A stretch of 64,000 nucleotides of DNA from Bryobacter sp. (GTDB taxonomy: Bacteria > Acidobacteriota > Terriglobia > Bryobacterales > Bryobacteraceae): NCBI GenBank assembly GCA_022843625.1, contig JALHNH010000008.1, positions 62,001 to 126,000 of the forward strand, read 5' to 3'. This document shows positions 16,355-27,488 of this stretch, piece after piece (within the stretch, counting starts at the first letter, position 1; each line of letters begins with the position of its first letter). A program made the position numbers and the translations under genes. The notes under the pieces are model-generated. The model was not told where the DNA came from and made no database searches. It saw nothing but the letters and a program-made list of their open reading frames with translations.

Positions 16355-16457
16355 TGCGGACTTTTGCATCACAAGGGTCGCTGTCCGAATTACTCAACCT
16401 AAGATCAAATCACGAGGCAATTGTACTGTTTTCGAATCCGATCTTAAAGGTTGAAAA

Positions 16458-16670
16458 ATGCTTACCAGAGTAAACGAGTTTTGCCGAAAGCATCCTACTG
16501 AATTCGGCACTCCACAACGAGTTTATACGGCGGTGCGCGAGGGTGTTTTACCCATCGGCGTAGCGGTTCGCTTGGGTCGCAAGATCCTCATAAATGAAGA
16601 GAAGTATCAGGCTTGGATCAATGCTGGTGGCTCCGCATTGCCCGGTGGGTGGCGTCGGGAGGTTGCATAG
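16458..16670 (+). CDS. Excisionase-like small DNA-binding protein
   Basis: A 70-residue protein, ATG start with AAAGG seven bases upstream. The P-Q-R-V-Y-T-A-V-R-E-G-V-L-P-I-G-V-A-V-R-L-G-R-K-I-L-I-N-pattern matches the winged-helix MerR/Xis fold of excisionases and AlpA-type regulators. There the helix after the first turn reads DNA and the R-x-G-R-K-I-x-I-strand forms the wing. Excisionases usually sit directly upstream of their integrase; here the following 20 bases run into an integrase 3' scar, consistent with loss of that integrase. It may still direct excision or regulate the island. Confidence 0.7.
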   Translation: MLTRVNEFCRKHPTEFGTPQRVYTAVREGVLPIGVAVRLGRKILINEEKYQAWINAGGSALPGGWRREVA

Positions 16671-16690
16671 AGTGCGAGCCATCGACCGTC

Positions 16691-16816
16691 GCGGCAGAGC
16701 GGAACACTATTGGCACACTGGAGGGTATCGAGACGGTGCAGTAGTAGGGCCTTGAATGGGTGTAAGTGCTTGAAAGAAAATAAGATTTGATGGTTGCCAG
16801 AGAGGGACTTGAACCC
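16691..16816 (+). repeat. Integrase 3' scar plus imperfect tRNA-Phe att remnant (copy A)
   Basis: These 126 bases align without gaps to 18266-18391, with about seven differences. In the right-hand copy they encode the last integrase codons, its stop, a short spacer and the first 26 bases of the tRNA-Phe 3' end. Here the integrase body is missing and the tRNA part carries a change in the acceptor stem. This is an internal fossil junction between two integrated elements. Confidence 0.8.
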
Positions 16817-16978
16817 TTGCGCCGCCTGAAAACTCCAGAACTTGCAGAAAACGCTATCGACACTAAGTGCAAAAAAACGTGAGGAGCGAACTAGTGCGAT
16901 ATAAACTAGACAAAAAATTGGGCGGTAGTCGTAGAATTAAGGAACGCTCAGATTGTCCCCTGAGCGGAAGAGGACGGT

Positions 16979-17539
16979 ATGAAACATTTTCTTTTGCTGA
17001 TGGCTTTCGCGGTAGGGCTAAGCGCCTCGCCGATTAATGGTGGGGCTTGCAATGGAGGAGGAACTCTGGCTCAATTTCAAGGAATCAGTTGCCTTGAGCG
17101 TGGATCACTGCCATATGACTATGGCGGCTACTATATCCAAATGAATCCTTCACTGGAACCATTTTACATTGGCGACACATCACTAATCCAAGTCAGCCTA
17201 GTGCTTGACCAAACTGCGTCGGCTGCCACTGGAGTCACTTTTGATCTAATTTATCGGTTATTCGGTACGTTCTCAACCGGACAAATTAACTTACCTCTAG
17301 GTACAAATGGAGGCGTACAGTTCAACATTTATGGGAATGGATCGTACCAAGTAGTTCCGGTTGGATCATATCCGAGCGGGATCACGTACGATTCTGCCAC
17401 GGGGATCGTGACCATTTCAGAGGCGGGGACATATGATGTTTCCGTACGCGCAGAGTTTGCCGCCCCAGAGCCTACCACCTATGCGCTTTGCGCCGTCGCC
17501 TTGGGGCTTCTGGCCTTGCAGAGACTGAGGGTGCGATAG
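16979..17539 (+). CDS. PEP-CTERM sorted surface protein
   Basis: A 186-residue protein with a signal peptide (L-L-L-M-A-F-A-V-G-L-S-A-S) and, at the end, the PEP-CTERM signature: P-E-P-T-T-Y, a hydrophobic helix A-L-C-A-V-A-L-G-L-L-A-L and basic residues R-L-R-V-R. Such proteins are processed by exosortase (EpsH) and often attached to extracellular polysaccharide; no exosortase is in this window. The middle is strand-rich with several Gly and Tyr residues. GAGG lies upstream of the ATG, and a 7-bp inverted repeat (16945-16951 with 16960-16966) sits in the leader. It lies inside the island, between the internal att scar and the truncated integrase. Confidence 0.8.
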   Translation: MKHFLLLMAFAVGLSASPINGGACNGGGTLAQFQGISCLERGSLPYDYGGYYIQMNPSLEPFYIGDTSLIQVSLVLDQTASAATGVTFDLIYRLFGTFSTGQINLPLGTNGGVQFNIYGNGSYQVVPVGSYPSGITYDSATGIVTISEAGTYDVSVRAEFAAPEPTTYALCAVALGLLALQRLRVR

Positions 17540-17671
17540 GCAAGTAGTCCGAAGTTCCCCCTCAGCCTGAAACGCGATTCCCCCAAGGGTCGAGTTTTCG
17601 ATTCAGTAATGATTAGGTCGCTTGCCTCGCGACAAGTGACAGCGTACAAGTGACGCTCATACAAGCCGAGA

Positions 17672-18319
17672 ATGCGTTGGGCGACTCGACGCCACCCACC
17701 CGCGACACCCACGCCCGCAGTTCGGCAGGTTCGGCTTCCCGACTACCTCAAGGGCGTCTTGATGTTCGGCTACCAAACAGGATGCCGAAAAGGGGAGATT
17801 CTTACCCTTCAATGGGATCAAGTCGATCTCAGTTCCGGCGTGGTTCGGCTCGAAGTTGGTGAGACGAAGAACGGCGAAGGCCGCATCATTCCTTTGGGGC
17901 CGGATCTTGTCGAAATGCTGAAGCTACAGCGCACCGCATCAAGGGCGGCGCACCCTGATTGCCCTTGGGTATTCCATCTCAATGGCGAACGGCTACAGAC
18001 CTTCAATAAAGCATGGCGTACGGCGTCGAAGGCGGCGGGGCTGGTGAATGAGCTTGGAGAACCCACACGCATCTTCCACGATCTGAGGAGAAGCGCGGTT
18101 CGCAATCTGGTTCGGGCGGGAACTTCGGAACTGGTAGCGATGCGGATCTCAGGCCACAAATCGCGTACCGTGTTCGAGCGGTACAACGTGACGAGTGAAA
18201 CCGACATCCGGCAGGGGGCGGCGAAGCTTTCCAGCTACATGGCGGCGCTCGAAGAAAAGGCCCTTGCGGCAGAGCGGCACACTATTGGCACACTGGAGGG
18301 TATCGAGAGGGTGCAGTAG
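17672..18319 (+). pseudogene. 5'-truncated tyrosine recombinase (integrase)
   Basis: Only the catalytic C-terminal domain is present. The visible active-site residues are T-G-C-R-K-G-E (first Arg), H-D-L-R-R-S (His-x-x-Arg), I-S-G-H-K-S (second His) and R-Y-N-V (the tyrosine nucleophile). The SAM-like arm/core-binding N-terminal half, normally 150-200 residues, is missing. Sequence before about 17715 does not resemble an integrase and has no good start. The 3' end abuts the tRNA-Phe 3' end, as for a P4-like integrase using that tRNA as attB. A fusion to another start cannot be excluded, but site-specific recombination is probably lost. Confidence 0.75.
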
Positions 18320-18365
18320 TAGGGCCTTGAATGGGTGTAAGTGCTTGAGGGGAAAGAAGATTTGA

Positions 18366-18391
<26 letters not shown>
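18266..18391 (+). repeat. Integrase 3' end / tRNA junction (copy B)
   Basis: The right-hand partner of 16691-16816: 126 bases, gap-free, about 94 percent identical by hand alignment. It spans the last integrase codons, the TAG at 18317, the spacer and the start of the tRNA-Phe 3' region, and marks the functional attR side of the island. Confidence 0.8.
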
Positions 18392-18441
<50 letters not shown>

Positions 18442-18482
18442 ACGACAGGTGGGAATCTTTAGATTACCATGAAGCCTACCGA

Positions 18483-19576
18483 ATGGGAAAGACGTCGGTA
18501 TTAATGATCATGCTCTCTTTTGTCGCCTACATGCTGCTGTTTAGCCAGACACCGGCCCAGAAGCCTCCTCCCGTCGTCGACCCGGATGATCCGGGGCCGC
18601 CGGTAGTCAAGCGCGGGGGCAATGCTCCGCGCAAGGCTCCTGCGACTGGTAACAAGGGGCCTAATATCATCAGCGGGATTCCTCAGGAGACCGAAGAGGC
18701 TCCTGTTCCTACTGTTAAGAAGAAAGAGGACGGCCCGCTGCCGATTCCAGCAGGGGCGGCCGGGATCAAGCCGGAGATCGATATCTCGGGGAGCGTACCC
18801 AAGCAGGTGGTGAACGATCCGCTGATTGATGAGGCGGCAGTTGCTTCTTACGACTACGATTCGACGCTGCCGAATTTTATTTGCGACGAGATCGTTACGC
18901 GGTTTATGAGCGATGCCAAGCCTCCGAAGTGGAAGAAGAAAGACCTTGTGGAAGTGGAGTTGATGTACAACGACCGCAAGGAAGAGTACCGGAATGTGCG
19001 GGTGAACGGGAAGTTGCAGAAGTCGGGGTCGCCTGAGGATACGGGGTCCTGGTCTACGGGGGATTGGGGCACGACGCTGGTGGATATTCTGCACCCGGCT
19101 ACGGCGGCGGTGTTTACACGTCGCGGTAAGGATAAGGTGGCTGGTGTGGATTGCGAGGTTTTTGACTTCAAGGTGGAGAAGGCAAATTCGCACTGGATCA
19201 TTCGCTTTGGAAAGCCGATTAAGCCAGCTTATAAAGGTGCGATCTGGATTGATCCCAAGACCGGCAGGGTGTTGCGGACGGAGATGCAGGCGGTGCGGTT
19301 GCCTAGTGATTATGAGCTGGACTGGGTGGAACAGATGACAGAGTATGGGTGGGTAACAATCAAGGGCGAGAAATATCTGTTGCCGGTGAAGAGTGAGAAT
19401 CTGGCTTGCTTCCGCTACACGACCAAGTGCTCCCGCAATGAGATTGACTTCAAGAACTATCGCAAGTTCGCAACGGAGTCTTCGATCTCTACGACCGAAT
19501 CGGAGATCAGCTTTGGGGATAAACCAACAGAGGCGCCGCCTGTTCCAGCAGCGCCTCCGGTAAAGAAAAAGAAAGA

Positions 19577-19580
<4 letters not shown>
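18483..19580 (+). CDS. Secreted acidobacterial protein of unknown function
   Basis: The ATG at 18483 follows the tRNA and opens a membrane-spanning signal (S-V-L-M-I-M-L-S-F-V-A-Y-M-L-L-F); the open frame extends upstream into the tRNA and is not used. The 365-residue product then has a Pro/Lys-rich linker (about residues 25-105). A folded domain follows with L-P-N-F-I-C-D-E-I-V-T-R-F, V-A-G-V-D-C-E-V-F-D-F and W-I-D-P-K-T-G-R-V-L-R-T-E-M, a LolA/RseB-like strand pattern. The tail is Pro/Lys-rich. A lipid- or peptide-binding envelope role is a guess. Its stop shares the CTAG with the fumarase stop on the other strand. Confidence 0.6.
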
Positions 19581-21094
<1,514 letters not shown>

Positions 21095-21117
21095 AACAAC
21101 AGCGTATTCTAAGATTC

Positions 21118-23055
21118 ATGCGAATTCTGGTTTGCCTTTCATTTGTTGTGTCGTTGCTGGGGCAGGCGCCTTCGTCGAAGGAAGCTCTTTCGATGCAGAA
21201 GCCGATGGATGCGGTGATTTCTCCGGACGGGAAATATGTTGCTTATGTTTTGTCGCGTACCAACTGGGAAGACAATGCCAATGAGTCTGACCTTTATCTG
21301 GCAGAGGTGGGGACTACGAAGAGTCTGAAGCTGACGGCGAGCCGGAAGAGTTCTTCTGCGCCCGCATGGTCTGCCGATAGCAAACACATCGCGTTTTTGT
21401 CGAACCGGGAAGGGAAGCAGCAGGTGTATCTGATTCCTGTTGCCGGTGGCGAGGCGATGCAGTTGACCGATCACGAGACGGGTGTGAACAGCTTTGAGTG
21501 GGGGGATGCTGGGAAGATCTATTTCCTGGCCGGGGATGCCGAATCAAGTGCGGCGAAGGATCGCAAGAAGCAATATGGCGAGCTGACAGTGATCGATGAA
21601 GAGTACACGATGAGCCATGTGTGGCGGGTGAAGGTTGGAGATACGCCCAAGCAGAAGGCCGAGCGATTGACCGAGGGGGACTTTACGGTGATGTCGATTG
21701 CGGTGGACAAGACGGGATCGCAGTTGGCAGTGGTGACCAAGAAGAACCCGGACCTTTCGACTCTTGGGGCGAAGCTGCAAATTCTCGATCCTGCGACGAA
21801 GGCGCTGCGGGTATTGGCCGAGACGCGGAATCAGTTTAGCCGTGTGGTGTGGTCTCCCGATTCAAAGGAGCTTGCGTACACGACTCCGGGTGAGGTGGAG
21901 TTTAGCTATTACGTGAATGGGTTTATCGAGGTGCGGCCGGTGTCTGGCGGGGCTGCGCGCAAGGTGTCTGGAGCGGTGGACGAGCAGCCGATTCTGGTGG
22001 ACTGGACTTTGCGCGGGATCTATTTTCTGGCTCGCAATAAGACTTCGATGAATGCCTATATCGCCAATCCGTCGACTGATTCCCCTCGTGAATTGAACTT
22101 GCCTTCGGGCTGGACAATGAATAGTGTGTCGCTCACGCAGAGTCTGGACAAGGTGGCGTTTATCGGGGCGAGTACGAGCCAGAATCTGGAGGTGTATGTG
22201 ACGCCGAGTACGTCCTGGGCACCGCAGGCTGTCACCAATTTGAAGGCGCAATGGGCGAAGTTTCAGCCCGCGCGGCGCGAGGTGGTGTCGTGGAAATCGA
22301 AGGACGGGGCAACGGTGGAAGGCATTTTGTTTACGCCACAGAATTTTGATCGCACCAAGAAGCATCCGTTGCTGGTGATCATTCATGGCGGCCCGAGCGG
22401 GATTGATTTGCCTTATGTGACGCCGGACAGCTACTACCCGGCCGAGCAGTTTGTGGCCAAGGGCGGGCTGGTCTTGCGGCCGAACTATCGCGGCTCGATT
22501 GGTTATGGAGCGAAGTTTCGGGCACTCAATGTCGGGAATCTTGGGGTTGGTGATGCGTGGGATGTGATCTCCGGTATCGACCATTTGATTGGGCAGGGTT
22601 TTGTGGATGGAGCGCGGGTGGGCAGTATGGGTTGGAGCCAGGGCGGGTATATTTCAGCATTCCTTGCGACAGCTCATGCAGATCGATTCAAGGCGCTGAG
22701 TGTTGGGGCAGGGATCTCGAACTGGGTTACCTACTACGTCAATACCGATATTCACCCCTTTACGCGCCAATACCTGAAGGCGACACCGTGGGACGACATG
22801 GAGGTTTACAAGAAGACTTCGCCGATGACCTACATCAAGCAGGCGAAGTCTCCTGTGTTGATTCAGCACGGGGACAACGACAAGCGTGTGCCGCCGCCGA
22901 ACGCGTTTGAGCTATATCAGGGACTGAAAGATGTTGGGGTGCCTGCACGACTGGTTTTGTATAAGGGCTTTGGGCATGGGATCAACAAGCCGAAAGAGGC
23001 GATGCATGTGATGGATGAGAACCTGAACTGGTTCTCGCGTCATGTATTTAATTGA
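21118..23055 (+). CDS. S9 family prolyl oligopeptidase / acylaminoacyl peptidase
   Basis: A 645-residue secreted serine peptidase. The signal peptide is L-V-C-L-S-F-V-V-S-L-L-G-Q. Residues about 25-400 form a WD40/TolB-like propeller with repeated S-P-D-G-K-Y-V-A and W-S-P-D-S-K-E-L-A motifs. The alpha/beta hydrolase domain carries the nucleophile in G-W-S-Q-G-G-Y near 505, the aspartate in H-G-D-N-D-K-R-V near 588 and the histidine in G-F-G-H-G near 620. It would trim peptides in the periplasm. It diverges from fumarase with 23 bases between starts and ends eight bases into the convergent HlyD-type gene. Confidence 0.93.
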   Translation: MRILVCLSFVVSLLGQAPSSKEALSMQKPMDAVISPDGKYVAYVLSRTNWEDNANESDLYLAEVGTTKSLKLTASRKSSSAPAWSADSKHIAFLSNREGKQQVYLIPVAGGEAMQLTDHETGVNSFEWGDAGKIYFLAGDAESSAAKDRKKQYGELTVIDEEYTMSHVWRVKVGDTPKQKAERLTEGDFTVMSIAVDKTGSQLAVVTKKNPDLSTLGAKLQILDPATKALRVLAETRNQFSRVVWSPDSKELAYTTPGEVEFSYYVNGFIEVRPVSGGAARKVSGAVDEQPILVDWTLRGIYFLARNKTSMNAYIANPSTDSPRELNLPSGWTMNSVSLTQSLDKVAFIGASTSQNLEVYVTPSTSWAPQAVTNLKAQWAKFQPARREVVSWKSKDGATVEGILFTPQNFDRTKKHPLLVIIHGGPSGIDLPYVTPDSYYPAEQFVAKGGLVLRPNYRGSIGYGAKFRALNVGNLGVGDAWDVISGIDHLIGQGFVDGARVGSMGWSQGGYISAFLATAHADRFKALSVGAGISNWVTYYVNTDIHPFTRQYLKATPWDDMEVYKKTSPMTYIKQAKSPVLIQHGDNDKRVPPPNAFELYQGLKDVGVPARLVLYKGFGHGINKPKEAMHVMDENLNWFSRHVFN

Positions 23056-24088
23056 GGAAGCGGACCTGTGCGGTCATTCCCGGCTTGATGGTGGGCGAGG
23101 GTGAAGTGAATTCGACGATCGTCTGATTGTCGCTGATTTCGCGGATGGTTCCGTTGAGCGGGGCTTCGCCTGCTTCGGCGATCTGGACGAAGGCCCGGCC
23201 GCCGACGGTGAGTTTCTTTGCCAACTCGGGCGGCACCTCCGTGAGGATCTCCATTGAAGTCAAGTCGCTGGCGATCTCGAATAGATCTTCGATGTCACGA
23301 GTTACTTGTTCGCCCGGGTTCTTGCGGTGGCCGATCAGGAGGCCTGAGACGGGGGCCTTGATTGCGCCGGTAAGCAGTTCTGTGTCCGCCTCTTCCAAAT
23401 CTTCTGTCTTTTCCCGCAGGCGGGTCTTGGCTTCTTCCACACTTGTCTGGAGGGCATTGACCTTGGATTCAGCGATTCGGGCAGCCTCCTGAGTACCCTT
23501 TAGTTCTTCTACGAGTTTGCGGAAGTCCGCTTCCGATTTCTCGAAGGTCTTGCGAGCGGCTGCGCCTTCGCGATAGAGCTTTTGCAGTTTGTCAAAAGCT
23601 CGGGAGGCCGATTCGTAGTCGGCCCGGACCCGGGCCAGGTCTGCGCTGGCACGGCTGGCTTCAAGGCGTGCGGAAAGCAGTTGGCTTTCGAGGTCTGCGA
23701 GTTTACCCTGGGCGCGGTCGAGATCTTCTTCTGTCTTTTGCTTTTGGCCTTCTACGGCAGTGTTCTGGATCTTGCCGAGGAGTTGGCCCTCAAAGACTTC
23801 GTCGCCATCGGCTACTTCAACCGATTCCAGCGTGCCGTCAATAGGTGCTGGAATCAAAACGGTGTTGCTGGCCCGGATCTTGCCGGAGTAAGTTTGCCTG
23901 TATGGGTCTGGCACTGGCTTGGGTTTGGCGGCCTCCAAGGCAGCGAGAGCGCGCCGCTGGTACTCCTGATAGCCATACCAGCCGCCACCGGCAATCAGGG
24001 TGGTCAAGACCAGGACAGGGCCATAAAGCATCCAGCGGGAAGCGAGAAAAGAGCCCAGGCGGGAGTTGGTAAGGCGAGGCGAGTGCAT
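23048..24088 (-). CDS. HlyD/RND-type periplasmic adaptor (membrane fusion protein)
   Basis: A 346-residue protein with one N-terminal membrane helix (about residues 18-40). Then comes a first lipoyl half (S-N-T-V-L-I-P-A-P-I-D-G-T-L-E-S-V-E-V-A-D-G-D-E-V), a long coiled coil (about 110-240, rich in E-A-R-L-K heptads), the second lipoyl half (A-I-K-A-P-V-S-G-L-L-I-G) and a beta-barrel ending in K-P-G-M-T-A-Q-V. It would bridge an inner-membrane exporter and an outer-membrane channel. No pump gene lies beside it. It follows the Rrf2 regulator by 32 bases on the same strand and is probably controlled by it. Confidence 0.88.
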   Translation of the reverse strand: MHSPRLTNSRLGSFLASRWMLYGPVLVLTTLIAGGGWYGYQEYQRRALAALEAAKPKPVPDPYRQTYSGKIRASNTVLIPAPIDGTLESVEVADGDEVFEGQLLGKIQNTAVEGQKQKTEEDLDRAQGKLADLESQLLSARLEASRASADLARVRADYESASRAFDKLQKLYREGAAARKTFEKSEADFRKLVEELKGTQEAARIAESKVNALQTSVEEAKTRLREKTEDLEEADTELLTGAIKAPVSGLLIGHRKNPGEQVTRDIEDLFEIASDLTSMEILTEVPPELAKKLTVGGRAFVQIAEAGEAPLNGTIREISDNQTIVEFTSPSPTIKPGMTAQVRFLN

Positions 24089-24120
24089 ACTCAGCCCTCA
24101 TTGTTGCGCATCCTGGAGGA

Positions 24121-24618
24121 CTAGGCGTGGGCGGTTTTGCTGTCCGCAGGTTGGGGCAGAATCAACGCACCGTGGCGAGACTCAAGCATTTCGTGCATCG
24201 CGCATTCTTTTTGCATCAGTTCGGCAAGGGTTGTATGAAACAAAACCTTTTCGAGCATGTTCTGTAAACCAACCCACAATGCCCTCATGCTGCAATCGGA
24301 GTTGTGAACGCAGGCGGATTCAAGCCCGGAATGCCGGCCACAGAATTTCTCTCCAAAAAGCTTGCCCCCGAGCGATTCGAGTACTTCACCGACCAGGATC
24401 CTGTTTGCCGGCTTTGCCAAACTATAACCACCCGACTGGCCGCGTACGCTCTTTACAAATCCTGCAATGCGAAGCAAGCGCATCAGCTTGGCGACGTTTG
24501 GTACAGATAGCCCTTCAGCGCGACTGATCTCCGGTATACTGAGGCTAGCCTCGTCGCCACGGCTTGCCATTTGGAGCAGACAACGAATTCCATATTCTTC
24601 TTGTGCGCTCAGTTTCAT
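24121..24618 (-). CDS. Rrf2-family regulator with probable Fe-S cysteines
   Basis: A 165-residue winged-helix regulator. It opens with the canonical M-K-L-S-A-Q-E-E-Y-G-I-R-C-L-L, a recognition helix in L-S-V-P-N-V-A-K-L-M-R-L-L and the wing V-R-G-Q-S-G-G-Y-S-L-A. Three cysteines between residues about 93 and 109 (C-G-R, S-A-C, S-D-C) occupy the IscR/NsrR cluster-loop position, so it may sense Fe-S, NO or redox state. Upstream, 24629-24647 holds a TTAAC-N8-GTTAA dyad that could be its own operator and also affect the divergent phosphorylase gene. The next gene downstream is the HlyD-type adaptor. Confidence 0.9.
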   Translation of the reverse strand: MKLSAQEEYGIRCLLQMASRGDEASLSIPEISRAEGLSVPNVAKLMRLLRIAGFVKSVRGQSGGYSLAKPANRILVGEVLESLGGKLFGEKFCGRHSGLESACVHNSDCSMRALWVGLQNMLEKVLFHTTLAELMQKECAMHEMLESRHGALILPQPADSKTAHA

Positions 24619-24746
24619 AAGCAGTATCTTAACTCAAACATGTTAAATTTGTGCGATATATTGTGCCATTTTTAACGCAAGCTAGTTAAGGCTGTTTAAG
24701 CGGCTCTTCAACGACTTCAATTCTCACTCAGGTCTAACTTATACAA

Positions 24747-27290
24747 ATGCCATTTCAAATTCAGCCTATCTCAGAGTTTCTTGTCCGTCCAACTTTGCCG
24801 CCTGCTTTGAGCCGGTTACCGGAAATTGCTACTAATGTGCTTTGGAGCTGGGATCATCAGTTACGGGCGTTGTTTCGCCGCCTGGACCCAGTGCTTTGGC
24901 GCGAGAGCCACAATCCTGTTTTGATGTTGAGCCGGTTGAAGCCTGAGACGCTGGCCAAGGCGGCTGCAGATCCTCGTTACCTTGCTGTTTACAAGCGCGC
25001 CTGTGAGCGTTTTGACAGCTACATGCAAGCACCCCCTGCTTACAGCGATGATCGTTTGATTGCCTACTTTTCGATGGAGTACGGCCTGGCGGAGTGCATG
25101 CCGATTTACTCAGGTGGCCTGGGTGTTTTGAGCGGCGACCACATGAAATCGTCCAGCGATGAGAATTATCCGCTGGTTGGCGTTGGCCTTCTATACCAAA
25201 AAGGATACTTTCAGCAGAGCTTGAATTCCGATGGTTGGCAGCAGGAGCGAACTCCGGTAAACGACTTCTATCAATTGCCGGTTCTGCCGGTTCTGAAGGA
25301 CGACGGGACTGAGTTGATTGTCAAGGTCACAATGCCTGGCGGGGTGGTGTCGATCAAGGTGTGGCAGATGATGGTTGGCCGAGTGAAGCTTTATCTGATG
25401 GATACCAACATCCCTCAGAACGCAACCCAGGAATACCGCGACATTACCGATCAACTTTATGGCGGGGATTCTCACACTCGCATCCGGCAGGAGATTGTGC
25501 TCGGAATCGGTGGCCTGCGTGCTTTGAGTGCGATGGGGCTGAAGCCGAATGTCTTTCACATGAATGAGGGCCACTCCGCATTTATGCCGCTGGAGCGGAC
25601 GCGATTGTTGATGGAAGCTCAGAAGCTGAGTTTTGCAGAAGCCTTTGAGACTGCCCGGGCCAGCAATATTTTTACTACGCATACGAGCGTGCCAGCGGGC
25701 ATCGACCTCTTTGACGGCGGACTTGTTTATGAATACCTGAGTGCCTATTGCGAAGAGGCCGGGATTCCGATCGATCAGCTTTTTGCACTGGGCCGGCGCA
25801 ATCCTGCTGATACCTCAGAGCGATATTCGATGGCGATTCTGGCGATGAAGGCTTCGTCTTACCGGAATGCTGTTTCGATCCTGCACGGCGATGTTTCACG
25901 CGAGATGTGGGCTGAGTTGTGGCCTGGCTTGCCGGTAGAAGAAGTGCCGATCACTTCCGTGACCAATGGTATTCACTTGCCAACGATGCTCTACGGTGAA
26001 CTGGCGATGCTCTATGACCAGTATTTGCAGCCGGACTGGCGCGAGCGTTACGTAGACCCGAAAATCTGGGACGACGTGAAGGATATTCCTGCGCGGGAGC
26101 TGTGGGAAGTGCATAAGAAGCAAAAGCGACAACTGGTGCAGTTTGTTCGCGAGCGCTCGGCTAAGGCTGCCGAGCGGCGTAATGCGAGTGCAACCGAGAT
26201 TCACCGTCTGGAGCAAGTGCTTGATCCTGATGCATTCACGATCGGGTTTGCCCGCCGCTTTGCCACTTACAAGCGCGCGACGCTGATCTTCAGGGATGTA
26301 GCGCGTTTGAAGAAGTTGCTGAATTCGAAAGACCGTCCGGTGCAGATCATCATCGCCGGCAAGGCACACCCGAAGGATCATCCGGGCAAGACCCTGATTC
26401 GCGAAATTGTGCAATTGTCGAGAGATCCGGAACTGGCACAGCATCTTGTATTTGTTGAAGACTACAATTTGCAGGTGGCCCGAGAGATGGTGCAGGGCGT
26501 TGACCTCTGGTTGAACAATCCCCGGCGCGGTGAAGAAGCTTGCGGCACCAGCGGCATGAAGGCCGCGATCAACGGTGTGCCCAACCTGAGCATTTTGGAC
26601 GGATGGTGGGACGAGGCGTATGAATCCGATCTCGGCTTTGCGCTTGGAGATCGTGATGGCTATGAGCCGGGCCAGGACGAGTTTCATGCCTCGGGGATTT
26701 ATTCAATCCTTGAGAACGAGATCCTCCCAATGTACTTCCAGCGTGGCGAGAACGGATTGCCTGAGGAGTGGCTGGAGCGAGTGCGTAACTGCATTCGCAA
26801 GATCAGCCCGCAGTTCAACGCGCAGCGCATGATTCGTGAATACATGCATCGTCTGTATGAGCCTGCCTACCAGGCGGCGATTGCCTACCGTGAGGATGGA
26901 TATAAGAATTCACGCGAGAAGGCGAAATGGGCAACCAAGATTCAGGATGCCTGGAACCAGGTTCGTTTTATCGACATGGGGCCAACACCCGAGAGCCTGC
27001 TTACTAGCGGTCAGGAACTGCCCTTCCGTGTAACAGTGGATCTTGCCGGGCTTGTGCCATCGGATGTTCGAGTGGAAGCTCTTGTAGGCGTTGTGTCAGC
27101 CAGCGGGATGCTGGAGCGCTCTGAAGTGGTGAGTCTCAAGGCTGGGGAACAAAAGGGCAGTACCTGCGTGTTTGAATGCGATTATGTTCCAAAGCACACC
27201 GGACGCCTGGGCTATGGTTTGAGGATCACTCCGAACCATTTTACCGACCCGATTACGCGGCCCTGTGGGGCGCTCATCCGCTGGGCCTAA
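24747..27290 (+). CDS. glgP: Alpha-glucan phosphorylase (GlgP type 3)
   Basis: An 847-residue PLP-dependent phosphorylase that releases glucose-1-phosphate from glycogen or maltodextrin. The N-terminal 120 residues are the DUF3417 extension of type-3 enzymes (L-P-E-I-A-T-N-V-L-W-S-W-D). The catalytic core has Y-F-S-M-E-Y-G-L near 107, Y-S-G-G-L-G-V-L-S-G-D-H near 120, M-N-E-G-H near 272 and the PLP lysine in G-T-S-G-M-K-A-A-I-N-G near 602. A C-terminal beta domain follows. It stands alone, with no glgA, glgB or malQ nearby. The 128-base gap shared with the Rrf2 gene should hold both promoters. Confidence 0.95.
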   Translation: MPFQIQPISEFLVRPTLPPALSRLPEIATNVLWSWDHQLRALFRRLDPVLWRESHNPVLMLSRLKPETLAKAAADPRYLAVYKRACERFDSYMQAPPAYSDDRLIAYFSMEYGLAECMPIYSGGLGVLSGDHMKSSSDENYPLVGVGLLYQKGYFQQSLNSDGWQQERTPVNDFYQLPVLPVLKDDGTELIVKVTMPGGVVSIKVWQMMVGRVKLYLMDTNIPQNATQEYRDITDQLYGGDSHTRIRQEIVLGIGGLRALSAMGLKPNVFHMNEGHSAFMPLERTRLLMEAQKLSFAEAFETARASNIFTTHTSVPAGIDLFDGGLVYEYLSAYCEEAGIPIDQLFALGRRNPADTSERYSMAILAMKASSYRNAVSILHGDVSREMWAELWPGLPVEEVPITSVTNGIHLPTMLYGELAMLYDQYLQPDWRERYVDPKIWDDVKDIPARELWEVHKKQKRQLVQFVRERSAKAAERRNASATEIHRLEQVLDPDAFTIGFARRFATYKRATLIFRDVARLKKLLNSKDRPVQIIIAGKAHPKDHPGKTLIREIVQLSRDPELAQHLVFVEDYNLQVAREMVQGVDLWLNNPRRGEEACGTSGMKAAINGVPNLSILDGWWDEAYESDLGFALGDRDGYEPGQDEFHASGIYSILENEILPMYFQRGENGLPEEWLERVRNCIRKISPQFNAQRMIREYMHRLYEPAYQAAIAYREDGYKNSREKAKWATKIQDAWNQVRFIDMGPTPESLLTSGQELPFRVTVDLAGLVPSDVRVEALVGVVSASGMLERSEVVSLKAGEQKGSTCVFECDYVPKHTGRLGYGLRITPNHFTDPITRPCGALIRWA

Positions 27291-27488
27291 AACATTTTGC
27301 TGGAATCTTGTTGGAATCTGTGATACACAAAGGATGGATCACCGCTTCGTGCACTTGCCCCTCGTATCGGCAGTGCCAGCTTTGGGAGCAGAGCGGGAAT
27401 TCGCAACACACTCTCCTCTTGTCGAACATACCAACGAAGTTTACAGGAACGCGGCAAGTGTCATGTTTTTCAAGGAGTAAAGGACCGC

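Noticed and set aside
24640..24700. A dif site in the TTAAAT-containing intergenic region
   Set aside because: Fragments such as GTGCGATA and TTTTTAAC are present, but the 11-6-11 XerC/XerD arrangement is not.
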